This document shows positions 7,860-15,999 of a DNA stretch of 48,865 nt, one piece after another. This stretch comes from Ardenticatenales bacterium (GTDB taxonomy: Bacteria; Chloroflexota; Anaerolineae; Promineifilales; Promineifilaceae): positions 1 to 48,865 of the forward strand of contig JACKBM010000054.1 of assembly GCA_020634575.1 (NCBI GenBank), given 5' to 3'. Position 1 is the stretch's first letter; the number at the start of each line of letters is the position of its first letter. A program made the translations under genes and the position numbers. Under the pieces are notes generated by a model, which saw nothing but the letters and a program-made list of their open reading frames with translations, did not search any database and was not told the DNA's origin.

Positions 7860-8243
7860 GAGATAGCTCCATGGGGCAAAACGCAACCTGGCCTGCTCTG
7901 CGCATAGACATGCAGCAAAAATCAGGCTCAGCCGGCGGCGCCCATTATTGTTTTGGGGATCAAAAGGGGGGATCATCCTCATGTGTATTGCAGGGTATGC
8001 AGACACCCTGGCCACTACCAGCTGCGCTGTCGACCGGTCACCCGTATCGGTTTAGCTGCTGATATCCCTTGAGGAAGAAGGGCGGGCCGTGGCTGGCCCG
8101 GGAGGCACCCGCTGATTTTCGCTTTTCCGGAATAAATTCCGTTAGCTCCGGCCTGGGCCGGAGAACCTCCACCGCGTCACCTGACAGTTCTGGTCAGGCC
8201 GTGCGCTTGGGCAAATCCCCAATATGTTGTTGTCCCACATTTA
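7860..8243 (-). promoter_or_regulatory. Hairpin-rich glmS leader (about 380 nt), no known riboswitch
   Basis: Non-coding stretch with at least five short hairpins: arms 7991-7996/8005-8010, 8083-8088/8095-8100, 8128-8133/8136-8141, 8146-8153/8156-8163 and 8180-8185/8193-8198. The predicted promoter at 8250-8278 would place them all in the 5' untranslated region of glmS, a gene known in Firmicutes for ribozyme control. The conserved core of the glmS ribozyme was not seen here, so this is either a different structured RNA or unstructured chance pairing. No plausible ORF. Confidence 0.4.
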
Positions 8244-8249
8244 GCTCGG

Positions 8250-8278
8250 AGATTAGCGGTCGCGACCCGCCTTGTCAA
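8250..8278 (-). promoter_or_regulatory. Possible glmS promoter
   Basis: Read on the minus strand: consensus TTGACA (8273-8278), a 17-bp spacer, then TAATCT (8250-8255). The -35 is perfect and the spacing optimal; the -10 keeps the first two and last bases only. It is divergent from the marR promoter about 70 bp away. Confidence 0.45.
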
Positions 8279-8349
8279 GCACTGGGGCCGCTTTGGCTCG
8301 ATTCGGTACTAATTTCCCACTCAGTTTCGGCGGCACTTTTCGTTTTGGC

Positions 8350-8377
8350 TTGACCCGGTGACGCCCATTTGTATAAT
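8350..8377 (+). promoter_or_regulatory. marR-RND operon promoter
   Basis: TTGACC (8350-8355), a 16-bp spacer, and a consensus TATAAT (8372-8377). The predicted start of transcription near 8384 is just upstream of a perfect palindrome at 8398-8414, where a bound repressor would block the polymerase. Confidence 0.75.
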
Positions 8378-8397
8378 TTGTCACGAATGAATTAGCT

Positions 8398-8414
8398 GGC
8401 CTAATCATTAGGCC
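8398..8414. promoter_or_regulatory. Palindromic operator, probably for the MarR regulator
   Basis: GGCCTAAT-C-ATTAGGCC is a perfect 17-bp inverted repeat (8-bp arms, 1-bp centre) starting about 14 bp after the predicted transcription start. Size and symmetry fit dimeric MarR repressors, which commonly regulate their own operon together with a drug pump. Confidence 0.65.
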
Positions 8415-8504
8415 CATTTACCATTAAAGTTGCGCCAGTGCCTGGGATGGCTTTTCCCGCGAAGACCCATCCGGTGCGAGCTGGCGCTTTTGTTTGTCTG
8501 GACC

Positions 8505-8984
8505 ATGACGACGACACCGCAGCATATAGCTGCCCAACACATTCTGGCCATCATCCCCCTTGTCATGCGGGTGGTGGCCGCTGAAATGCGCCGTACCGGC
8601 TACGCGCTGGTGCCGGCCCACTACGCGACCCTGACCACGCTTTTGCAGACCGGGCCGTGTAACCTGTATGAGCTGGCTGATCACCTGGCGGTCTCCCCAC
8701 CAACCATGTCAAACCTGGTCAGCGGCCTGGCCGATAAAGGCTGGCTGCAACGGGAGCGCTCCTTACAGGATCGCCGACGAGTGGAAGTGGCTCTGACACC
8801 GGCCGGTAAAGCCCTGCTCGATGAAATGCGCCAGCTTGCCGAAACACGTATCGCCGACCTTCTGGCCAATATGCCGGCTACCGACTGCGGCCGGCTGACG
8901 GATGGCCTGCAATTGCTGGGTACCTACTTTAGTAACCTTGAGCCGGATGAAAACCACCCCCCGGCTGACACTTTTATGCCTTAG
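8505..8984 (+). CDS. MarR-family transcriptional regulator
   Basis: A dimeric winged-helix repressor of 159 aa. Helices around residues 10-45 and 120-150 form the dimerisation part; residues 50-110 carry the wHTH with LYELADHLAVSPPTMSNLVSGLADKG and the wing LQDRRRVEVALTPAGK. The DRR in the wing is the MarR signature. The ATG at 8505 lacks a clear Shine-Dalgarno; a TTG at 8430 would add 25 untypical residues. It is 40 bp upstream of the RND gene, giving a marR-pump operon, with a palindrome after the promoter that it probably binds. Ligand unknown. Confidence 0.9.
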   Translation: MTTTPQHIAAQHILAIIPLVMRVVAAEMRRTGYALVPAHYATLTTLLQTGPCNLYELADHLAVSPPTMSNLVSGLADKGWLQRERSLQDRRRVEVALTPAGKALLDEMRQLAETRIADLLANMPATDCGRLTDGLQLLGTYFSNLEPDENHPPADTFMP

Positions 8985-9024
8985 CTGCCTGACGCGGAAC
9001 AGCTGATAACGAGGAGCTTTTCTC

Positions 9025-12000
9025 ATGCTTTCATCTTTGTTCGATCGAATTACTCGGGCCTCACTCCGACTTAACTGGATCACCATTGTCCTGGCCCTTC
9101 TTCTGATTGGCGTAGGCGTCCTGGCTGCCGGTGATCTGAATCAGGAACTTGTGCCCAGCATTGAATTCCCCCAGACCATCGTGATTGCCCAATGGCCCGA
9201 TGCGGAAGATGCTCAGATGTTCCTGGATGAGGTCACCATTCCCATGGAAGAAGCCATCGCCGATATCGATGGCGTGGTGAATGTGGAATCGACGACGAAC
9301 AGTGGCTTTGCTTTCATCATCATCCGCAACGAATTTGGTCTGAACCAGGACCGCCTTGTCGAACATGTCGAAGAGGCGCTGGATGAAGTGGATTACCCGG
9401 AAGGGATGGATGCACCCCAGATCCTGAATTTCAGCCTCAGCGACCTGCCAATCGTCACCGCCTCTGTTTCCTCGCCGAGCCTGACGCTGTCGGAGTTGAA
9501 AGCGGTCGTGCAGGATGAGCTGATTCCCAGCCTCGAAGCGCTGGATGAAGTCAGCCAGGTGACAGTTGGCGGTGGTCAGGAGCTGCCGGACGAAACCGAG
9601 CCGCAGGAAGTGGCTGATGTCGAGGCGACCGAGCCGGAACCAACGCCTGAACCGGCGGCGACGGCTGAGCCCACGCCCGAACCAACCGCTGATCCGGCCG
9701 CGTTGCCGGACGCGCTAATCGCTGCTTTTGCCCAGGGCGGCCAGGAAGTCAGCACGGTCGCTGACATTACGCCCGAGCTGATGCGCCTGCTCACGGGCTT
9801 CGGCCCAATTGCCGATCAGGCGCTTGTCCTGATGACGCCGGCTAATTTGCGCCTGCTGGACCCGGAAGTGATCGCCCTCCTGCCCTCCTCATTCGTCGAC
9901 ACGCTTGATGACGAACTGCAAGCGGAACTGGATGTGTTGGCGGCAGATTTTGATGGCGCCGCCGGCCTGTACGAAGCTGAGCTGGCTGCTGCCGAAGCAG
10001 AAGCCGAGGCTGAAGCTGTGCCGGCCGACTTGCCCGCAGTTGAACCGCAACCGCTACCGGAAAGCTGGGTAGCTGCTGCCGCCGCTGCCGGACAGACCTT
10101 GGCCACGACAGCCGACCTGGACGCGACGGCGGCTGCCGGCATTGTCGAACTGGCGCCGCAGCTGGTAGCTGATCTGGAGCCTGTGCAATGGCGGGCGCTC
10201 TCACCAGAGGTCGTCGCCATCTTGCTGCCTGCAGTTGAAGAACCCGACCCGGTTTTGGTGGCCCAACTTACGGCCATTGGCTACGCCGCAAACGGCATTG
10301 AACCAGAGCCGCAACCATTACCGCAAGAGATGATCGATGCTGCCGCCGCTGCCGGGCAAACGCTGGCGACGACGGCTGACATCACCGTCGAATCGATTGA
10401 GTTGCTGGCCACCTTTGCGCCGGAGATGCTGGCGCTGGTGCCGGCTGAGCTTCTTTACACGCTATCACCGGCCAAGCTGGCCGCGTTACCCGCCGACTAC
10501 CTCGCTACTCTTGATGAGGGCGCCCAGCAAACCATCGCCAATATTCTGGTCTGGGACGCGGTGTATCAGGCCGAGCTGGCCGCGGCTGATGCTGAGCCAG
10601 AAACGGCCCAGCTTGAATCACCGGTTGAACTGCAGCCACTGCCCGAAAGCTGGGTAGCCGCGGCTGCCGCTACCGGCCAAACGCTCGAGACGACGGCTGA
10701 TGTTGACGCAACTGTGGCGGCCGGCATCGTCGAGTTTGCGCCGCAGTTGGTGGCCGACCTGGAAACGGCCCAATGGCTGGCTCTCTCGCCAGACGCTGCA
10801 GCTATTCTGCTGCCCGCCCTCGAAGTGCAGGACCCTGTTTTGCTGGCCCAACTGACGGCCATCGCCAATGCTGCCGCCGGCATTGAACCGGAACCGCAGC
10901 CGCTGCCGCAGGAGATGATCGATGCCGCTGCTGCTGCTGGTCAGACGCTGGAAACCACGGCTGACATCACCGTCGAATCGATCGAACTGTTGGCCACCTT
11001 TGCGCCGGAAATGCTGGCGCTGGTACCGGCCGAATTGCTCTACTCCCTCTCTCCGGCCAAATTAGCCGCCCTGCCGGCGACCTACACCGCCACCCTGGAT
11101 GAAGAGGCGCAGCAGACAATCACCAACATCCTGCTCTGGGACGAAGCTTACCAGGCTGCCCTGGTCGAGACGCCGGACGAGACGGGCGAGGAGGTCACAG
11201 CGACCCCCGAGCCAACGCCTGAACCGGTTGACCCAGCCCGCCTGCCGGACATCCTCATCGGGGCGGCTGGACAGTTCGGTGTGGAGCTGGAAAATGCCCA
11301 GGATATTACGCCTGAGTTTATGCGTCTGATTGGCGCCGCTGGTGAGCAGGCCAGCGCTCTGCTCGGTCTGCTGACGCCGGACAACTTGCGCCTGCTCCAG
11401 CCTGAGGTCATTGCCTTGCTACCGGCCGATTTTGTCGACAGCCTGGATGCTGACCTGCGCGCTGAGCTGGACGAGCTCGCTGCCGAGTTTGGCGGCGCCG
11501 GCCAACTGGCCATTCAGGAGGCCGAAGAGCGGGCCGAAGCGGCCGCCAGCTCGCCGCCTTTGGCCGGGATCTGGTTGGAGCCGGACCCGGAGGGTAATCC
11601 GCCGCTGTTCACAACCGCTGCTGATATTCTGAACAATCAGTTTATGCCGGGAGCCGCGGCTTTTCTGAATGTCTTCCCGTCCTCCCCGAACGTGGAAAAT
11701 CCGCGTGACTGGATGAGCGCGTTGACCGTCGACGTCATCCAATACCTGGCTGACAACGAAGAAGATTTTGTCGCCAACCTGGACCCGCTTATCGTTGAAC
11801 TGATGTCGCCGGAAGTTATCCAGTTCATGCTGGACAACTACCCGGAAGCTTTCGACGCCGAAACCACGGCCTATTTGGGTGGCATTGCCGCCGGGACGGT
11901 TGAGGTATTTGTGCCCGAGGCGAGCATTGTTCGCACCAATGGCAACCCGGCGCTGGTGCTCTCCATCTTCAAGGATGGCGACGCCAACACGGTTGTCGTT

Positions 12001-14076
12001 TCTGAGCGGGTTTTTGAGTTCCTGGATGAGTATTCCGAGGGACATGGTGAGGTTGAGTACCGGGTCGTTTTTGAACAGGCTTCCTTTATCGAGCAGGCCA
12101 TCGAAGGCGTAACGGGTGAGGCCTCCCGCGGCGCCCTGGTAGCCATCCTCATCATCCTGGCTTTCTTGAGCGGCAAAGTCAATGGCAAGTTCAAGCTGAG
12201 CTGGCGGGCTGTGCTGGTCATTGGTGTCTCCATCCCGCTGTCGATACTCACGGCCATCCTGTTTATGCGCTGGATTCCGTCGCTGTTAGGCCAGCCGCTG
12301 GCCGAATGGGCCGACTCATCGGGTTCAGCGGCGATACGCTTTATCGCCCAGCTGTTCCCGACTGAGTTCACGCTAAACATTCTGACGCTCAGTGGTCTGA
12401 CGGTGGCTATCGGCCGGGTGGTTGACGACTCCATCGTCGTGTTGGAGAACTCTTACCGCTATATTCAGCAAGGCATCGCGCCGCGCGAGGCAGTGATTAT
12501 CGCCACGAAAGAGGTGGCCATCGCCATTTTTGCGGCGACGGCGACCACGATGGCAGTGTTCCTGCCGCTGGGTCTGGTTGGCGGTTTGATTAGCTCCTTC
12601 TTCCTGCCCTTTGGTTTGACCGTGGCTTACGCGCTGGCGGCCAGTTTCGTGGTCTCCATCACGGTCGTGCCGGTATTGACGATGTTGCTCATCCGGCCGG
12701 AACACATTCCCGAACACAAAGAGACCCGGCTGCAGCGCTGGTATACGCCGACGCTGGAGTGGAGCCTCAACCATCGCCTGGTGACCCTGGGGCTGACATT
12801 GATCGTTTTTGTGGCCAGCGTTTTCCTCCTGGGTACGTTGCCGCAAAGCTTCATTCCGTCATTGGGTGAGCCGACAGTTAACATTACCGTGGAGTTACCG
12901 GCCGGTACCAAAATGGCCGAGACAGACGAAATGGTGCGCCAGTTTGAAGCCGAGGTTCTGGGGCTGGATGGCGTCACAGCTGTGCAGACAGAAATCGGTG
13001 GTTCTGGCGGCGTGGAAGCCTTCTTTGGTGGTGGCGGTGGGGTGAGCCAGAATCTGGCCAACCTGCAGATCGCCGTGGAAGAACGCTTTATCCTCGATCA
13101 GGAGGCGCTTGGTGAGCTGACCATCGTGGCCCGCCACATGGCGGAAGATAACTTCGGCGTGGAAAACGTCGTCGTCGGCGCTGGTTCACAGGCGAACCTG
13201 GGCAGCGGCCTGGCGTTGAACCTCAAGGGGGCTGAAGCGCCCGAGCTGGCCGCTCTGGTTGACGATGTCAAAGCCATCATCGGCGACATCGACCTGGATG
13301 CCAATGGTTCACCTGATGTGGTTAATATCGTCAGCAATGTGGACGATTCTGACACAGGCACGGGCTCGGCCTCGATCATTCGGATCGATGGCGAGCCGGC
13401 GGTGAGCATCAGCGGCGCCTACGAGTTTGGTAACCAGAACACCATCGGTGTGGTTCAGCAGGCGATGGTGGATATTGATGAAGCCGGGGTGTTACCGGCC
13501 GGTGTCACTGTCAGCGAAGGTTTTGACTCTCAGCAGCAGACGGAAGGGTTCCAGGGTATTGTGACGGCGATCGGCGTGGCCAGTATCCTCGTCTACATTA
13601 TCATGGCGCTATCCTTCCAGAGCCTGGTGCATCCGTTTACCATTCTATTCAGCCTGCCGCTGTCGCTGATTGGCGCGGCCTTGGCCCTGTTCCTGACCGG
13701 CCGGGTGCTCGGCATCTCGTCGATGATTGGTCTGCTGATGCTGGTCGGTATCGTGACAACCAACGGCATCGTGCTGATGGAGTTCGTCAAGCAGTTGCGC
13801 GACGAAGGCAAGCCGACTTACGAGGCGCTGGTCGAAGGCGGCCGGACCCGTCTGCGGCCAATCTGGATGACGGCCCTGGCGACCATCCTGGCGCTGGTGC
13901 CCCTGGCAATCAGCTCTGAGGCCGGCGCCATTATCGCCGCCGACCTGGCCTGGACTGTTTTGGGTGGCATGTTGGTCAGCACCCTGCTGACGCTGGTTAT
14001 CATCCCGGTGGTCTACAGCGTCATCGACGAAGGTATCAGCAAGATTAAGGCCCGTGTGCGCCCGGGCACGGCCTAG
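9025..14076 (+). CDS. RND-superfamily efflux transporter with a helical repeat array replacing the docking subdomain
   Basis: A membrane pump of 1683 aa, against about 1000-1050 for the AcrB/HAE family. TM1 is about 17-35, followed by a porter part up to residue about 182. A roughly 770-residue insertion (about 185-955) follows, flanked by TPEP-type linkers. TM2-6 (about 1035-1220) include the TM4 proton-relay pair D1134-D1135 in GRVVDDSIVVLEN. Then come TM7, a second periplasmic-type loop (about 1265-1525) and TM8-12. The TM10 lysine of AcrB is replaced by T1579 in VTTNGIVLMEF, as in other non-AcrB branches. The insertion starts where AcrB has its N-terminal docking subdomain. GAGGAG precedes the ATG. 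It is the second gene of the marR operon; no membrane-fusion protein or TolC gene is near. Substrate unknown. Confidence 0.92.
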   Translation: MLSSLFDRITRASLRLNWITIVLALLLIGVGVLAAGDLNQELVPSIEFPQTIVIAQWPDAEDAQMFLDEVTIPMEEAIADIDGVVNVESTTNSGFAFIIIRNEFGLNQDRLVEHVEEALDEVDYPEGMDAPQILNFSLSDLPIVTASVSSPSLTLSELKAVVQDELIPSLEALDEVSQVTVGGGQELPDETEPQEVADVEATEPEPTPEPAATAEPTPEPTADPAALPDALIAAFAQGGQEVSTVADITPELMRLLTGFGPIADQALVLMTPANLRLLDPEVIALLPSSFVDTLDDELQAELDVLAADFDGAAGLYEAELAAAEAEAEAEAVPADLPAVEPQPLPESWVAAAAAAGQTLATTADLDATAAAGIVELAPQLVADLEPVQWRALSPEVVAILLPAVEEPDPVLVAQLTAIGYAANGIEPEPQPLPQEMIDAAAAAGQTLATTADITVESIELLATFAPEMLALVPAELLYTLSPAKLAALPADYLATLDEGAQQTIANILVWDAVYQAELAAADAEPETAQLESPVELQPLPESWVAAAAATGQTLETTADVDATVAAGIVEFAPQLVADLETAQWLALSPDAAAILLPALEVQDPVLLAQLTAIANAAAGIEPEPQPLPQEMIDAAAAAGQTLETTADITVESIELLATFAPEMLALVPAELLYSLSPAKLAALPATYTATLDEEAQQTITNILLWDEAYQAALVETPDETGEEVTATPEPTPEPVDPARLPDILIGAAGQFGVELENAQDITPEFMRLIGAAGEQASALLGLLTPDNLRLLQPEVIALLPADFVDSLDADLRAELDELAAEFGGAGQLAIQEAEERAEAAASSPPLAGIWLEPDPEGNPPLFTTAADILNNQFMPGAAAFLNVFPSSPNVENPRDWMSALTVDVIQYLADNEEDFVANLDPLIVELMSPEVIQFMLDNYPEAFDAETTAYLGGIAAGTVEVFVPEASIVRTNGNPALVLSIFKDGDANTVVVSERVFEFLDEYSEGHGEVEYRVVFEQASFIEQAIEGVTGEASRGALVAILIILAFLSGKVNGKFKLSWRAVLVIGVSIPLSILTAILFMRWIPSLLGQPLAEWADSSGSAAIRFIAQLFPTEFTLNILTLSGLTVAIGRVVDDSIVVLENSYRYIQQGIAPREAVIIATKEVAIAIFAATATTMAVFLPLGLVGGLISSFFLPFGLTVAYALAASFVVSITVVPVLTMLLIRPEHIPEHKETRLQRWYTPTLEWSLNHRLVTLGLTLIVFVASVFLLGTLPQSFIPSLGEPTVNITVELPAGTKMAETDEMVRQFEAEVLGLDGVTAVQTEIGGSGGVEAFFGGGGGVSQNLANLQIAVEERFILDQEALGELTIVARHMAEDNFGVENVVVGAGSQANLGSGLALNLKGAEAPELAALVDDVKAIIGDIDLDANGSPDVVNIVSNVDDSDTGTGSASIIRIDGEPAVSISGAYEFGNQNTIGVVQQAMVDIDEAGVLPAGVTVSEGFDSQQQTEGFQGIVTAIGVASILVYIIMALSFQSLVHPFTILFSLPLSLIGAALALFLTGRVLGISSMIGLLMLVGIVTTNGIVLMEFVKQLRDEGKPTYEALVEGGRTRLRPIWMTALATILALVPLAISSEAGAIIAADLAWTVLGGMLVSTLLTLVIIPVVYSVIDEGISKIKARVRPGTA
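10030..11195 (+). repeat. In-gene tandem duplication, period 585 bp
   Basis: Within the RND gene, a block encoding two helical modules (starting near 10030) is repeated at an exact offset of 585 bp (195 codons). For example, AAAGCTGGGTAGC occurs at 10061 and 10646, and the QEMIDAAAAAGQTL segment starts at 10324 and 10909. The copies differ mainly at synonymous positions, so selection has kept the protein. Related but more diverged modules lie on both sides. Confidence 0.9.
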
Positions 14077-14089
14077 TTAATAATCTCCC

Positions 14090-14122
14090 AGGCGGTGGGC
14101 TTACCAGGCCCACCGCCTTTTG
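14090..14122 (+). terminator. Rho-independent terminator of the marR-RND operon
   Basis: Perfect 11-bp arms, AGGCGGTGGGC (14090-14100) and GCCCACCGCCT (14108-14118), a 7-nt loop, then TTTT. It starts 14 bp after the RND stop codon. Confidence 0.9.
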
Positions 14123-14128
14123 CCCCTT

Positions 14129-14157
14129 TTGGTTCATCCCTTCCTAACCAGTACAAT
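14129..14157 (+). promoter_or_regulatory. Promoter of the anion transporter gene
   Basis: TTGGTT (14129-14134), a 17-bp spacer, TACAAT (14152-14157). The expected transcription start at about 14164-14166 falls on the ATG, which suggests a leaderless mRNA. Confidence 0.5.
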
Positions 14158-14165
14158 ACAGAGGA

Positions 14166-15953
14166 ATGACCTCTGCCATTGGTCTGGTTTTGTTAATCCT
14201 TTTGGGCGCCATTGTCCTGTTTGCCTCGGGGCGGGTGCGGGTTGACCTTGTCGCCCTGCTGACTTTACTGGCGCTCCTCCTCACGGATCTGGTTTCTGTC
14301 GACGAAGCCTTCGCGGGCTTCTCCAATCCGGCGGTTATCACCGTGCTGGCCATCTACATCGTCAGCGACGGCCTGACGCGCACCGGGGTGGCCGATTATG
14401 TGGCCCAATATCTATTTCGCATTGCCGGGCGCAACGAATTGGGTCTGATCGCGGTCCTGATGCTGGCGGTTGGCGCCATGTCCGCCTTTACCAACAACAT
14501 CGGCGCTACCGCCGTGCTGATGCCGGCGGCGCTGAGTGTGGGCAAGCGGACCGGCATCGCTCCCTCGAAGCTGCTCATCCCGCTTGCGTTTGGCTCGCTG
14601 TTGGGCGGGACGACCACCCTGGTAGGCACGCCGCCCAATTTGCTGGCCAGCGCCGCCCTGGAAGAGGCCGGCTTCGCCCCGTTTTCGTTGCTGGAATATA
14701 CCCCGATTGGCTTGCTGATTTTTGCGACCGGTCTTGTATACATGCTGCTCGTTGGTCGCCATTTACTGCCCAGTCGCAATGCCGATGAAGACGACGAGCA
14801 TTGGGTGCAGCGCTTCCAATTGGCCGGGATGCTCCATGAGCTATTGGTTGTGCCCGATTCCGCTCTCCTGGGCCGAACTTTTGCCGATTCAATGCTGGCC
14901 AGCCATTTCCAGGTGGAGATTCTGGGGGCGTTACGGCAGGGGCGCCTGTCACTTGGCTTCATGCCCAATTTTCACATTGAGGCGGGCGATCGGTTGTTTG
15001 TGAAGGGGCTGGCGCCGAATGTGACCCAGGCGGCACAACTTTTGGGCTGCCAGCGTACCGCGGACCTGCAATTATCGGACAAGGATTTGACGACCAATGA
15101 GGCCGGCTTGGGCCGGGTTGTGATTGGCCAGACTTCGGACCTGATTGGCCAGACTGTTCGCGGCGCTGAATTTCGCACACGCTTTGGTTTGCAGGTGATG
15201 GGCATCTGGCATGAGGGGCGGCCACTGGCGGCCGGTGTTGCCGACATTCCCCTCCACCTGGGTGACACCCTCCTCCTTTTGGGCCGGCGAGATGCGCTCG
15301 AACATTTACGAGAGGAACCATCCTTTGTTGTTCTGGGGAATCCGGCCGGTGATCCGCGCCGTCTCAACCGAGCGCCGGTGGCCATCATCATCTTCCTGGT
15401 CATGATTTCGTTGGTTCTGGCCGGTGTCCTACCCATAGCGGTGGCCGCCCTCATCGGCGCCGTCATGAGCGTGCTGACCGGCTGCCTGACCATGGATGAA
15501 GCGTACCAGGCGATTCAGTGGAAATCGCTCTTTTTGATTATCGGCATGTTGCCGCTGGCGGTGGCCATGGCCACAACCGGGGCGGCCGATTATCTGGCCG
15601 AGCTCGTGGTGGGCGCTTTTGGCACGCTGGGGCCACGCGGGGTTCTCTTTGGCATCATGCTGCTGGCTGCCCTGTTGACCCCGTTTATGTCCAATGCAGC
15701 GGCCACGCTTTTGGTCGTGCCCATTGCTGTGCTGACCGCCCAGCGCCTGAGCCTGGATGTGCGTACGTTTGCCATGGCCGTGGCCCTGGCGGCTTCCAGC
15801 TCCTTGATGTTCCCCCTCGGGCACCAGGCCAACATTCTTGTCTTCTCCCCCGGCGGCTATCGCTTTTTTGATTACACCCGAGTTGGCTTGCCCTTGACAC
15901 TATTGATCTGGCTGGTATTGTTGCTCTTTTTGCCGCTATTCATGCCTTTCTAG
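14166..15953 (+). CDS. SLC13/DASS-type anion transporter with two internal TrkA-C domains
   Basis: An integral membrane protein of 595 aa. The N-terminal half (1-200) has about six membrane segments and a helix-break motif, AFTNNIGATAVLMP. A cytoplasmic insert (about 215-385) holds two RCK_C/TrkA-C-like domains, each ending in a GDxLFVKG- or GDTLLLLG-type strand. The C-terminal half (395-595) has more helices and the matching motif FMSNAAATLLVVP. The pair of N/S-N-T-like hairpin motifs is the sodium/anion site of the divalent anion symporter family (sulfate, phosphate or dicarboxylates). TrkA-C domains usually bind a regulatory small ligand. Specificity is open; sulfate is common for this architecture. 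It follows a terminator and has its own promoter. Confidence 0.88.
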   Translation: MTSAIGLVLLILLGAIVLFASGRVRVDLVALLTLLALLLTDLVSVDEAFAGFSNPAVITVLAIYIVSDGLTRTGVADYVAQYLFRIAGRNELGLIAVLMLAVGAMSAFTNNIGATAVLMPAALSVGKRTGIAPSKLLIPLAFGSLLGGTTTLVGTPPNLLASAALEEAGFAPFSLLEYTPIGLLIFATGLVYMLLVGRHLLPSRNADEDDEHWVQRFQLAGMLHELLVVPDSALLGRTFADSMLASHFQVEILGALRQGRLSLGFMPNFHIEAGDRLFVKGLAPNVTQAAQLLGCQRTADLQLSDKDLTTNEAGLGRVVIGQTSDLIGQTVRGAEFRTRFGLQVMGIWHEGRPLAAGVADIPLHLGDTLLLLGRRDALEHLREEPSFVVLGNPAGDPRRLNRAPVAIIIFLVMISLVLAGVLPIAVAALIGAVMSVLTGCLTMDEAYQAIQWKSLFLIIGMLPLAVAMATTGAADYLAELVVGAFGTLGPRGVLFGIMLLAALLTPFMSNAAATLLVVPIAVLTAQRLSLDVRTFAMAVALAASSSLMFPLGHQANILVFSPGGYRFFDYTRVGLPLTLLIWLVLLLFLPLFMPF

Positions 15954-15999
15954 GCTGGGGTAGGCTATCTTGTGAATCCGCCAGGGATGTGGCTTTAAT

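Noticed and set aside
7860..8015. N-terminal extension of glmS
   Set aside because: The glutaminase needs Cys as the residue after the initiator Met, which fixes the start at 7859.
8069..8353. A 94-codon frame between glmS and marR
   Set aside because: It covers the hairpin region and the glmS promoter, has no Shine-Dalgarno sequence and resembles nothing known.
9816..10277. Ser/Ala-rich frames on the minus strand in the repeat part of the RND gene
   Set aside because: They arise from the repeated GCN/GAN codons on the plus strand and lack start signals.
12373..12846. His/Gln/Arg-rich frame opposite the RND membrane region
   Set aside because: Such composition is the usual reverse complement of hydrophobic codons; there is no independent support.
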